Source: JAXHUH01 sp034211175 (GTDB lineage: Bacteria; Actinomycetota; Acidimicrobiia; Acidimicrobiales; CAIXPF01). From it: DNA of 29,456 nucleotides. Below the pieces are notes generated by a model. The model was not told where the DNA came from and ran no database searches. It saw nothing but the letters and a program-made list of their open reading frames with translations. Of this stretch, positions 16,020-23,674 are shown in pieces. Numbering within the stretch: position 1 is the first letter of the stretch; each line of letters opens with the position of its first letter. A program made the position numbers and the translations under genes. Location: contig JAXHUH010000171.1 in NCBI GenBank assembly GCA_034211175.1, positions 1 through 29,456 of the forward strand. Direction: 5' to 3'.

Positions 16020-17012
16020 GTGCGGATCACCCTCTGGGCCCTGCGGCGCCTCGCCACCGCGGCGGTGACGCTCCTCGGTGTGTCGATCCTCGTGTTCGCG
16101 GCGGCGCGGATGCTGCCGGGCGGCTTCGAGGACCTGGTCCTCGGGCCGCTCGCCTCCCCCGAGCGGCGGGCCGAGGTGACCGAGCAGTACGGGCTCGACG
16201 ACGGCATCGCCACCCAGTACGGCCGCTGGATCGCCTCGGCGGCCCGCGGTGACCTCGGGACCTCGTTCGTGAGCGGGCTCCCCGTGACCTCCGAGCTGCG
16301 CGACCGGCTCGGGCCCACCATCACCATCGGCGCCATGGCGATGGCGGCGACGTTCGCCCTCGGTGTGCCGCTCGGGTTCGCGACCGCGGTGCGGTCGGGC
16401 TCGGCGCGGCCCGACGGGCGACGTCGCCGGGGTGGGGCGGCCGGCCGGCTGGTCAGCGCACTCGGCGTGAGCGTGCCCGAGTTCGTGCTGGCCAGCGTCG
16501 TCGTCTTCCTCTTCTCCCGGTACTCGCTCGGGTTGTCGATCGGCGACTACGTGTCGTGGGGCGAGGACCCGCTCGGCCACCTCCGCTCGCTGCTCCTGCC
16601 CGCGGCGGTGCTGTCGGTGTTCTGCATCGCGGCGACCGCCCGGGCCACCCGCGACTCGGTCGCGAACGTCCTGGTCGAGCCACACGTGACCGCGGCGGTG
16701 GCTCGGGGCGAGACCCCGTGGCACATCCTGCGCCACCACGTGGCCCGCAACGCGGCGCTGCCGATCCTCACCATCACCACGACGATCGCGGCGACGCTGC
16801 TCGGCGGCACCGTGATCATCGAGACGATCTTCGACGTGCCCGGCGTCGGCTCGTACCTGGTGGCCGCGCTCAACCGGCGCGACTACGCGGTCACCCAGGC
16901 CGGCGTGCTGTTGGCGGCGGCGGCGTTCATCGCGTCGAGCGTCACGGTCGATCTGCTCGCCGCGTTCGTCGACCCGCGGGTCGCGAGCCGCCTCGGGAGC
17001 GTGCAGCGATGA
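16020..17012 (+). CDS. ABC transporter permease, DppB/OppB type (330 aa)
   Basis: First membrane subunit of the importer. N-terminal helix RLATAAVTLLGVSILVFAAARMLPGG is typical of DppB. The coupling (EAA) loop is seen in HVTAAVARGETPWHILRHHVARNAALPILT, and the final helices end in FVDPRV, as in OppB/DppB proteins. An Arg/Gly-rich insertion (SGSARPDGRRRRGGAAGR) in a cytoplasmic loop after the second helix is unusual. It starts with GTG 16020 behind GGGGGA, 18 bp after the binding protein, and its TGA overlaps the ATG of the next permease. Confidence 0.93.
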   Translation: MRITLWALRRLATAAVTLLGVSILVFAAARMLPGGFEDLVLGPLASPERRAEVTEQYGLDDGIATQYGRWIASAARGDLGTSFVSGLPVTSELRDRLGPTITIGAMAMAATFALGVPLGFATAVRSGSARPDGRRRRGGAAGRLVSALGVSVPEFVLASVVVFLFSRYSLGLSIGDYVSWGEDPLGHLRSLLLPAAVLSVFCIAATARATRDSVANVLVEPHVTAAVARGETPWHILRHHVARNAALPILTITTTIAATLLGGTVIIETIFDVPGVGSYLVAALNRRDYAVTQAGVLLAAAAFIASSVTVDLLAAFVDPRVASRLGSVQR

Positions 17013-18001
17013 CCGCGACCCGCCCCTCCACCGGCCACGGCGTGCCCGCCGCCGACGACGGCACCGACAACCGCGCCATCAACGACCGTGGCATCGACGG
17101 TGACGCCCCCGGCGGCGGCCGAGGCGGCGCCGTCGACCCGGGCCGGATGCGCCGGGCCGCGACCTCGTTGGGCACCGTGTGGCGGCGCACCGACAACCTG
17201 GCCCGCGCCGCCGCCGCGACGCTCCTCGTCCTCGTCGTCGTCACCCTCGTGGCCCGGGTGACGGGCCTCGGCGGCGACCCGAGCGCCATCGTCGCGCCCC
17301 GCCTGCAACCACCGAGCGCGCAGTGGCCACTCGGCACCGACAACCTCGGCCGCTCGATGCTGCCCCGCCTGCTCGAGGGGATCGGGACGACGCTGCTGCT
17401 GTCGTCGTTGGCGGTCGGGCTCACCGCCATCGTCTCCACCGGGCTCGGCATCGTCGCCGGCTACCACGGCGGCCGCTCCGCGGAGGCGATCATGCGCCTC
17501 GTCGACGTCATCTACTCGTTCCCCGCGCTGATCCTGGCCATCGGCGTGGCCGCCATCGTCGGCCCGGGCCAGAGCGCGGCGCTCGCCGCCATCGTGTTGG
17601 TCACCATCCCGCTGATGACCCGCATGGTGCGGATGGCGGCGGCCTCGGTCAGCGGCCGGGAGTTCGTCACGATGGCCCGGATCAGCGGCGTGGCCACCCC
17701 GACGATCCTGCGCCGCCACGTGCTGCCCAACGTCGCCGGCACCGTCGCCATCCAGGGCAGCTACGCCCTGTCGATCGGCATCCTCGTCGAGGGCGGGCTC
17801 AGCTTCCTCGGCTACGGGGTCCAGCTCCCCCGGGCGTCCCTGGGGCTGCTCATCCAGGAGGGCTACCTGTACCTGACCGCCGCCCCGTGGCTCTTGCTCG
17901 TGCCCGGCGCCGTGGTCGTGGCGACGATCGTGTCGATCAACATCGTCGGCGACAGCCTCCGCGACCACGTCGAGCCCCGCGACGCCAGGCCCCTCACATG
18001 A
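17009..18001 (+). CDS. ABC transporter permease, DppC/OppC type (330 aa)
   Basis: Second membrane subunit. A ~60-residue hydrophilic Gly/Asp-rich N-terminal extension precedes the first helix (AAAATLLVLVVVTLVARV). The OppC/DppC signature follows: HPLGTDNLGR-like sequence PLGTDNLGRSMLPRLLEG, helices in LLLSSLAVGLTAIVSTGLGIVAGY and the EAA loop EFVTMARISGVATPTILRRHVLPN. The C-terminus VSINIVGDSLRDHVEPR is also characteristic. ATG 17009 overlaps the upstream stop, and its own stop overlaps the next ATG (ATGA at 17998), so expression is coupled through the operon. Confidence 0.94.
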   Translation: MTATRPSTGHGVPAADDGTDNRAINDRGIDGDAPGGGRGGAVDPGRMRRAATSLGTVWRRTDNLARAAAATLLVLVVVTLVARVTGLGGDPSAIVAPRLQPPSAQWPLGTDNLGRSMLPRLLEGIGTTLLLSSLAVGLTAIVSTGLGIVAGYHGGRSAEAIMRLVDVIYSFPALILAIGVAAIVGPGQSAALAAIVLVTIPLMTRMVRMAAASVSGREFVTMARISGVATPTILRRHVLPNVAGTVAIQGSYALSIGILVEGGLSFLGYGVQLPRASLGLLIQEGYLYLTAAPWLLLVPGAVVVATIVSINIVGDSLRDHVEPRDARPLT

Positions 18002-19062
18002 CGGCCGCGGACACGCAACCCGATGCCGTGACGGCCGCCGACCGATCCTCGGCGGTCGTCGCCATCGACGACCTGGTCGTCGACTACTCCGGCGCCCACG
18101 GCAACGTCCGGGCCCTCGACGGCGCTTCCCTGCGCGTCGCACCCGGCGAGCGCCTCGCGGTCGTCGGCGAGAGCGGGTCGGGCAAGTCGACCCTCGGTGC
18201 GGTGATCGGCCGGCTCCTGGCACCGGCAGCCCGCATCGGCGCCGGCCGCGTGGAGGTCGATGGCCGCCCGGTGCTCGATCTCGGCGACCGCGAGCTGCGG
18301 ACGCTGCGGCGCGAGACCCTCGGGTTCATCGCCCAGGACCCGATCTCGGCGCTCGACCCGACCATGCGGATCGGCCGCCAGCTGGCACTCGCGACCGGCG
18401 CCGGCCGCGGCCGGGCCGCACGGCAGCGGATGGCCGAGCTGCTCGATCGGGTGCAGATCCCTGAGCCCGAACGGGTGCTGCGCCTGTTCCCCCACCAGGT
18501 GTCGGGCGGCATGGCCCAACGGGTGGTCGTCGCCATGGCCATGGCCCGCCGGCCCCGGGTGCTCGTCGCCGACGAGCCGACCGCCGCGCTCGACACCCAG
18601 GTGCGCGACGAGGTGCTGCGACTCCTGTTCGCCATGTCGTCCGAGGCCGGGACCGCGGTGATCTGGCTGAGCCACGACCTCGGCTCGGTCTCCCGATGGT
18701 GCGAGCGCACCGCGGTCATGTACGGCGGCCGTGTCGTCGAGGACGGCCCCACCGCCGACGTGCTCGCCGACGGCGCCCACCCCTACACCGCCGGTCTCGC
18801 CGCGTCGGACCCGCGGCGCAGCGTGCTCGGCGAGCGCCTCCGGCCGATCACCGGGAGCCCGCCGGTGCTCACCGGCCCGCCGCCCGGGTGCGCGTTCGTC
18901 GACCGCTGCCACCTCGCCGTCGCGCCGTGCGCCGACGTGCGGCCCGAGCCCGTGCGGATCGGCCCCCACCACACCGCGGCCTGCCACCGGGCGGCGGAGG
19001 TCCACGCCGGCACCGCCGCCGCCACCCCGGCGGTCGAGTCCCCGGCGGTTGGCGGGCTGTGA
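17998..19062 (+). CDS. ABC transporter ATP-binding protein, DppD/OppD type (354 aa)
   Basis: First of two ATPases energising the importer. Walker A GESGSGKST (57-65), Q-loop IAQDP, signature VSGGM (168-172; the fifth residue is Met rather than the usual Gln), Walker B VLVADEP (188-194) and the switch histidine in WLSHDL are visible. The C-terminal oligopeptide-transporter domain carries the cysteine cluster GCAFVDRC, APC and AAC, which in relatives binds an iron-sulfur cluster. ATG 17998 overlaps the permease stop, and its stop TGA overlaps the GTG of the next ATPase. Confidence 0.94.
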   Translation: MTAADTQPDAVTAADRSSAVVAIDDLVVDYSGAHGNVRALDGASLRVAPGERLAVVGESGSGKSTLGAVIGRLLAPAARIGAGRVEVDGRPVLDLGDRELRTLRRETLGFIAQDPISALDPTMRIGRQLALATGAGRGRAARQRMAELLDRVQIPEPERVLRLFPHQVSGGMAQRVVVAMAMARRPRVLVADEPTAALDTQVRDEVLRLLFAMSSEAGTAVIWLSHDLGSVSRWCERTAVMYGGRVVEDGPTADVLADGAHPYTAGLAASDPRRSVLGERLRPITGSPPVLTGPPPGCAFVDRCHLAVAPCADVRPEPVRIGPHHTAACHRAAEVHAGTAAATPAVESPAVGGL

Positions 19063-19865
19063 GCACCACCGACGAAACCCCGACCACGCCCGTCGTCGAG
19101 CTGCGCGACGTCACGGTCGAGTTCGGCTCCGGATGGGGGGCGAGCAAGCGCACGATCACCGCGATGTCCGAGATCTCCTTCGCCATCGACGAGGGCGAGA
19201 CCCTCGGCCTCGTCGGCGAGTCGGGCTCGGGCAAGTCGACGACCGGAGCGGTGACGCTCGGCCTCCAGCGACCCGACCGGGGGACGGTCCACTTCGACGG
19301 CGCGCCGCTCACCGGCAGCCCCCGCCGTCGGGCCGGTGCCATCGCCGCCGTCGGCCAGCATCCGCAGTGGACGCTCAACCCGAGGCTGCGGGTCGGCCGC
19401 TCGGTCGCCGAACCGCTGACCGTCACCAACCGCTCCCGGCTCGGCGACCACGACGACGCGGTCGCCGCCATCCTCGACCACGTCGGCCTGGCGCCGTCGC
19501 TGGCGAGCCGCTACCCCCACGAGCTCTCCGGCGGGCAACGCCAGCGGGTGGCGCTCGCCCGTGCGCTCGTGACCCGACCCCGCTTCGTCGTGTTCGACGA
19601 GGCGGTCAGCGCGCTCGACCTGTCGGTCCAGGCCCAGATCCTCAACCTGATCCTCGACCTGCAGGACGAGCACGGCTTCGCGGCGCTGTTCATCTCGCAC
19701 GACCTGGGTGCCGTGCGCTACGTCTCCCACCGGATCGCGGTCATGCGGTCGGGCTCGATCGTCGAGCTCGCCGGCGCCGAGCAGCTGTCGACCGCACCGA
19801 GCCACCCCTACTCACGCCAGCTCCTGGAGGGCCTGTGGCCGCAACGGCCGACGAGCACCCGCTGA
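19059..19865 (+). CDS. ABC transporter ATP-binding protein, DppF/OppF type (268 aa)
   Basis: Second ATPase of the importer. Walker A GESGSGKST (53-61), Q-loop region VGQHPQWTLNPR, signature LSGGQ (156-160), Walker B FVVFDE (176-181) and switch SHDLG are all present. It starts at GTG 19059 (MSTTDETPTT), overlapping the stop of the DppD-like gene. It ends soon after the ATP-binding core and lacks the full cysteine-bearing C-terminal domain of its partner. The first 31 bp of the hydrolase gene overlap its 3' end in another frame. Confidence 0.93.
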   Translation: MSTTDETPTTPVVELRDVTVEFGSGWGASKRTITAMSEISFAIDEGETLGLVGESGSGKSTTGAVTLGLQRPDRGTVHFDGAPLTGSPRRRAGAIAAVGQHPQWTLNPRLRVGRSVAEPLTVTNRSRLGDHDDAVAAILDHVGLAPSLASRYPHELSGGQRQRVALARALVTRPRFVVFDEAVSALDLSVQAQILNLILDLQDEHGFAALFISHDLGAVRYVSHRIAVMRSGSIVELAGAEQLSTAPSHPYSRQLLEGLWPQRPTSTR

Positions 19866-20911
19866 CCCGTCCGGCCCGCCTCGTCGGACCGTCGACCGTC
19901 GCACCCGACCGGCATGGCGACCCGGGCCCGACGCCACGGCGCGGCAACGAGCGCGGGCCACTCGTCCCGAGCCGGGGGTCGGGCTCCGGTGAGGTCGCGT
20001 TCGATCTCGCCGGCGTCGAGATCGGCACGGCCGAGTACGCCGAGGGGCCGACCGGGGCCACCGTCATCCACGTGCCCGCCGGCGCCCGCACCGCGGTCGA
20101 CCGCCGCGGCGGCGCGGTCGGCATGAGCGGCGGCTACGACTTCCACCACGCCCTCTGCTTCGCCGGCGGCTCGGTCTACGGCCTCGCCGCCGCGTCAGGC
20201 GTCGCCGACGAGCTGCTGCGCCGGTCCGGGAACCGCACCGGCTTCGGCGAGCTGGCGCTGGTCTCGGGGGCGATCATCTACGACTTCTCGGTGCGGGACA
20301 ACGCCATCCACCCCGACGCCGCACTCGGCCGCTCCGCGCTGGGCAACGCCGTCGCCGGGCGCGTCCCGGTCGGGCGGGTCGGGGCCGGGGTGTCGGCATC
20401 GGCCGGCAAGATCGACCACGGCCGCGCCGAGTTCACGGGCCAGGGCGCGGCGTTCCGCCAGGTCGGCGACGTGAAGGTCCTGGTGGTGACCGTCGTGAAC
20501 TCGATCGGCGTGATCGTCGACCGTGACGGCGCGGTCGTGCGGGGCAACTACGACGAGACGACCGGTCGGCGGCGGCGTCCCGAGCACGACTTCGCCGCCG
20601 CGCTGGCGGGCGCCGCGACCGCACCGATGCACGCGGGCAACACCACGGTCACCGCGGTCGTCGTCAACGTCCGTCTCGGTGACGACGAGCTCGGCCAGCT
20701 CGCCCGCCAGGTCCACGCGTCGATGCACCGGGCCATCCAGCCGTTCCACACCACCTTCGACGGCGACGTGCTGTTCGCGCTCACCACCGACGAGGTCGAC
20801 CTCCCCGCCGCCGCCTCCTCGGCCCTCGGCCCGTTCGCGGTCAACAGCACGGCGGTTGCGTCGGTCGCCGCGGAGACCGCCTGGGACGCGGTGCTCACCA
20901 GCGCCAACTGA
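19835..20911 (+). CDS. N-terminal-nucleophile amidohydrolase of the DmpA/NylC family (358 aa)
   Basis: A self-cleaving aminopeptidase/amidase fold (peptidase family P1, formerly S58). Autocleavage is expected between Asn269 and Thr270 in HAGNTTVTAV, exposing Thr as nucleophile. Lys192 (SAGKID), Asn222 (VVNSIG), Thr270, Asp309 and Asp311 (FDGD) each lie three residues after K189, N219, T267, D306 and D308 of the nylon-oligomer hydrolase NylC, numbering from memory. DmpA instead cleaves at Gly-Ser. It should cut amide bonds of a peptide-like or amino-oligomer substrate in the cytoplasm. I chose GTG 19835 because GGAGGG lies four bases before it; it overlaps the ATPase gene by 31 bp. As last gene of the importer unit it probably processes what the transporter brings in. 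Other P1 peptidases act on beta-peptides or D-amino acid amides, so nylon-type activity is only one possibility. Confidence 0.88.
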   Translation: MAATADEHPLTRPARLVGPSTVAPDRHGDPGPTPRRGNERGPLVPSRGSGSGEVAFDLAGVEIGTAEYAEGPTGATVIHVPAGARTAVDRRGGAVGMSGGYDFHHALCFAGGSVYGLAAASGVADELLRRSGNRTGFGELALVSGAIIYDFSVRDNAIHPDAALGRSALGNAVAGRVPVGRVGAGVSASAGKIDHGRAEFTGQGAAFRQVGDVKVLVVTVVNSIGVIVDRDGAVVRGNYDETTGRRRRPEHDFAAALAGAATAPMHAGNTTVTAVVVNVRLGDDELGQLARQVHASMHRAIQPFHTTFDGDVLFALTTDEVDLPAAASSALGPFAVNSTAVASVAAETAWDAVLTSAN

Positions 20912-20918
20912 GCGCGGT

Positions 20919-20943
20919 CGCCTCCGGCGCTGCGCCGGAGGCG
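20919..20943 (+). terminator. Strong hairpin after the importer-hydrolase operon
   Basis: GCCTCCGGCGC (20920-20930) and GCGCCGGAGGC (20932-20942) are exactly complementary around a single T, with one more C-G pair outside. It begins eight bases after the hydrolase stop. There is no T-tract, but GC-only hairpins of this type are common operon ends in high-GC actinobacteria. Confidence 0.6.
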
Positions 20944-21105
20944 CGCCCGGCATCCCGGGGACCATGGCATCGGTCACAGTCGGGCGTCTCCAGCGCGATC
21001 CGGTGATTCAGCCGCTCGAACCGGGGCACGATTGGCGGGTCCGCCCGACGCGCGCCACGCGTCGGCCGGGCCGCCGAACGACGCCCCGGAAAGGACGCGC
21101 GGGAC

Positions 21106-22155
21106 ATGGACCTCGGAATGGTCGGCCTCGGCCGCATGGGAGCCAACCTCACACGACGGCTCCTGCGGGCGGGGCACCGCGTCGTCGTGTACGACCTCGA
21201 CCCCTCCGCCGTCGACGAGGTCGCCGCCGACGGCGCCGTCGGCACGGCGTCGCTCGACGAGCTCGCCGCCGCACTCGAACCACCCCGGGCGGTGTGGGTG
21301 ATGGTGCCCGCCGGTGTCACCGGCAAGACCGTGCAGGCCGTCGCCGAGCACCTGGAGGCGGGCGACACGATCATCGACGGCGGCAACAGCAACTACGAGG
21401 ATGACCTGGCCCGGGCCGCCGAGCTCGAGCCGTCGGGCATCACCTACCTCGACATCGGCACCTCGGGCGGCGTCTGGGGGCTCGAGCGCGGCTTCTGCCT
21501 GATGATCGGCGGCCCGGACGAGCCCGTGAAGCGCCTGGCGCCGATCTTCGAGGCCATCGCGCCCGGCGTCGACGCCGGTACCCGGACCCCGGGCCGCGAG
21601 GGCGACCCGTCCCCCGCCGAGCAGGGCTGGCTCCACTGCGGCCCGACCGGCGCCGGCCACTACGTGAAGATGGTCCACAACGGCATCGAGTACGGCCAGA
21701 TGGCGGCGCTGGCCGAGGGGCTCAACATCCTCGCCACCGCGGGCATCGGGCGCGAGGACCAGACCCACGACGCCGAAACCGCCCCGCTGCGCCACCCGGA
21801 GCTCCACCGCTACGACATCCCGGTCGCGGAGGTGGCCGAGGTGTGGCGGCGGGGAAGCGTCATCGCCTCGTGGTTGTTGGACCTCACGGCGTCGGCCCTG
21901 TGGGGCGACCCACACCTGGACGGCTACGCCGGCCACGTATCCGATTCGGGCGAAGGGCGCTGGACCGTGCAGACCGCGATCGAACAGGGCGTACCCGCGC
22001 CGGTGCTCTCGGCGGCGCTGTTCCAGCGGTTCTCGTCGCGGGGCAACGCCGACCTCGCCGACAAGGCGCTGTCCGCCATGCGGGCCGGCTTCGGCGGCCA
22101 CCTCGAGAAGACCGTCCCCGACAACGCCGCACCGAGCGACGGAGGAACCGACTGA
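21106..22155 (+). CDS. gnd: 6-phosphogluconate dehydrogenase, decarboxylating, short (GndA/YqeC-like) form (349 aa)
   Basis: Converts 6-phosphogluconate to ribulose 5-phosphate and carbon dioxide with reduction of NAD(P). Visible are the dinucleotide motif GLGRMG (7-12), IIDGGNSNYEDD (89-100), and the active-site stretch GPTGAGHYVKMVHNGIEYG (179-197) with Lys188. At 349 residues it belongs to the shorter class rather than the ~470-residue E. coli type. The ATG at 21106 is preceded by AAAGGA. Its stop shares one base with the ATG of zwf, so the two oxidative pentose-phosphate enzymes are co-translated. It is separated from the upstream operon by the hairpin at 20920 and about 195 bp. Confidence 0.95.
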   Translation: MDLGMVGLGRMGANLTRRLLRAGHRVVVYDLDPSAVDEVAADGAVGTASLDELAAALEPPRAVWVMVPAGVTGKTVQAVAEHLEAGDTIIDGGNSNYEDDLARAAELEPSGITYLDIGTSGGVWGLERGFCLMIGGPDEPVKRLAPIFEAIAPGVDAGTRTPGREGDPSPAEQGWLHCGPTGAGHYVKMVHNGIEYGQMAALAEGLNILATAGIGREDQTHDAETAPLRHPELHRYDIPVAEVAEVWRRGSVIASWLLDLTASALWGDPHLDGYAGHVSDSGEGRWTVQTAIEQGVPAPVLSAALFQRFSSRGNADLADKALSAMRAGFGGHLEKTVPDNAAPSDGGTD

Positions 22156-23558
22156 TGCCCGAACGTGCCGATGCCCTCGTCCTCTTCGGCGTGAGCGGCG
22201 ACCTCGCCCGCAAGAAGCTGTTCCCCGCCATCTACAACCTCGTCGCCCGTGACCGCCTCGACGGCCCGATCGTCGGGGTCGCCCGCTCCGAGTGGGACGA
22301 CGACGAGCTGCGCCGCACCGTGCGCGAGGCCCTCGACGAGGACGGCATCGATGTCGACGACGCGGTCTTCGACCGCCTGGCCGGCTGGCTGAGCTACGTG
22401 CAGGGTGACTACGACGCGCCCGAGACCTACGAGGCGCTGGCCAAGGCCCTGGGTGACGCGAAGCTGCCGGTCGCGTACCTTGCCGTGCCGCCGGTCGTGT
22501 TCGAGAAGGTCATCGAGGGCCTCGCCTCCGCCGGGCTCAACGACGCCGGCCGGGTCGTGCTCGAGAAGCCGTTCGGCCGCGACCTCACCTCGGCCCGCGA
22601 GCTGTCCGAGGCGCTCCACCGCCACTTCCCCGAGGACCGCTCGTTCCGCATCGACCACTTCCTCGGCAAGGAGCCGGTCCAGAACCTGCTGGTGTTCCGG
22701 TTCGCGAACTCGCTGCTGGAGCCGATCTGGAACCGCCACTACATCGACTCGATCCAGATCACGATGGCCGAGGACTTCGGGACCGAGGGCCGCGGCGGGT
22801 TCTTCGACTCGGTCGGCACCCTCGAGGACGTCGTCCAGAACCACCTGCTCCAGGTCATGGCGCTGCTGGCCATGGAGCCGCCGGTGTCGAACCAGCCCGA
22901 CGCCCTGCGCGACGAGGTCGTCAAGGTGTTCCAGGCGCTGCGGCCCCTGCGGCGCGAGGACCTGGTCCGGGGCCAGTACGAGGGCTACCGCGACGAGGAC
23001 GGTGTCGACGCCGACTCGGACACCGAGACGTTCGTCGCCGCCCGCTTCGAGGTCGACTCGTGGCGGTGGTCCGGCGTGCCGTGGTACGTGCGGGCCGGCA
23101 AGAACCTCGCGGTGACCGCCACCGAGGCCGTCGTCCAGTTCAAGGCGCCGCCCCGGCTGCTCTTCGCCGACCACCACAGCCCGCCCGCACCGAACCGGCT
23201 GCGGTTCCGGGTCAAGCCCGACGACTGCGTGACCCTGACGATGCAGGCCAAGGTGCCGGGCCCCGACCTGGTCAGCTCTGCCGTCGACCTGTCGGTCCCC
23301 TACGAGACCGTCCTCGGCGGCAACGGCCAGGAGGCCTACGAGCGGCTGCTCGACGACGCCCTCGGCGGTGACCTGCGGCTGTTCGCCCGCCAGGACGGCG
23401 TCGAGGCGGCGTGGGCCGTCGTCGACGACGTGCTCGAGGACCACGACCCGGTCATCCCGTACCGCAAGGGAACCTGGGGCCCGTCGGAGGCCGAGGAGCT
23501 GCTCGGTTCCCTCGACGTCTGGCTCGAGTGCTCCCTCCCCAGGCACGCCAACGGCTGA
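22155..23558 (+). CDS. zwf: Glucose-6-phosphate 1-dehydrogenase (467 aa)
   Basis: Oxidises glucose 6-phosphate to 6-phosphogluconolactone with NADP, the first step of the oxidative pentose-phosphate pathway. The N-terminal LFGVSGDLARKKLFPAIY is the coenzyme motif, VVLEKPFG the second binding segment, and RIDHFLGKE (165-173) the active-site signature (Tyr is Phe here at one variable position). Length is at the short end of the family. The ATG at 22155 overlaps the gnd stop and has GGAGGA eight bases upstream. No opcA, pgl, tal or tkt is in the window. It ends convergently, 36 bp before a large palindrome. Confidence 0.97.
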   Translation: MPERADALVLFGVSGDLARKKLFPAIYNLVARDRLDGPIVGVARSEWDDDELRRTVREALDEDGIDVDDAVFDRLAGWLSYVQGDYDAPETYEALAKALGDAKLPVAYLAVPPVVFEKVIEGLASAGLNDAGRVVLEKPFGRDLTSARELSEALHRHFPEDRSFRIDHFLGKEPVQNLLVFRFANSLLEPIWNRHYIDSIQITMAEDFGTEGRGGFFDSVGTLEDVVQNHLLQVMALLAMEPPVSNQPDALRDEVVKVFQALRPLRREDLVRGQYEGYRDEDGVDADSDTETFVAARFEVDSWRWSGVPWYVRAGKNLAVTATEAVVQFKAPPRLLFADHHSPPAPNRLRFRVKPDDCVTLTMQAKVPGPDLVSSAVDLSVPYETVLGGNGQEAYERLLDDALGGDLRLFARQDGVEAAWAVVDDVLEDHDPVIPYRKGTWGPSEAEELLGSLDVWLECSLPRHANG

Positions 23559-23593
23559 GCCGTCCCACCGGGGGCCACCACTCCCCCGCCGTT

Positions 23594-23637
23594 CCGGCTA
23601 CCTCCCACGACCACCGGTGGTCGTGAGAGGTAGCCGG
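23594..23637. terminator. 44-bp near-perfect palindrome between convergent genes
   Basis: The arms 23594-23615 and 23616-23637 are complementary at 21 of 22 positions, with a single C/A mismatch; the apex is ACCGGT. It lies between the zwf stop (23558) and the minus-strand stop at 23675. It would form the same hairpin in both transcripts and is best read as a bidirectional terminator without T-tracts. A repeated palindromic element is an alternative. Confidence 0.65.
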
Positions 23638-23674
23638 TTCGGGTTCGCGTGCGGGCGCGACGGTCGAGTGGGGA

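Noticed and set aside
13668..16739. A 1023-codon open frame on the minus strand
   Set aside because: It lies antisense to the amine oxidase, binding protein and permease genes, is rich in Arg/Gly/His/Val with no domain, and is a typical high-GC shadow frame.
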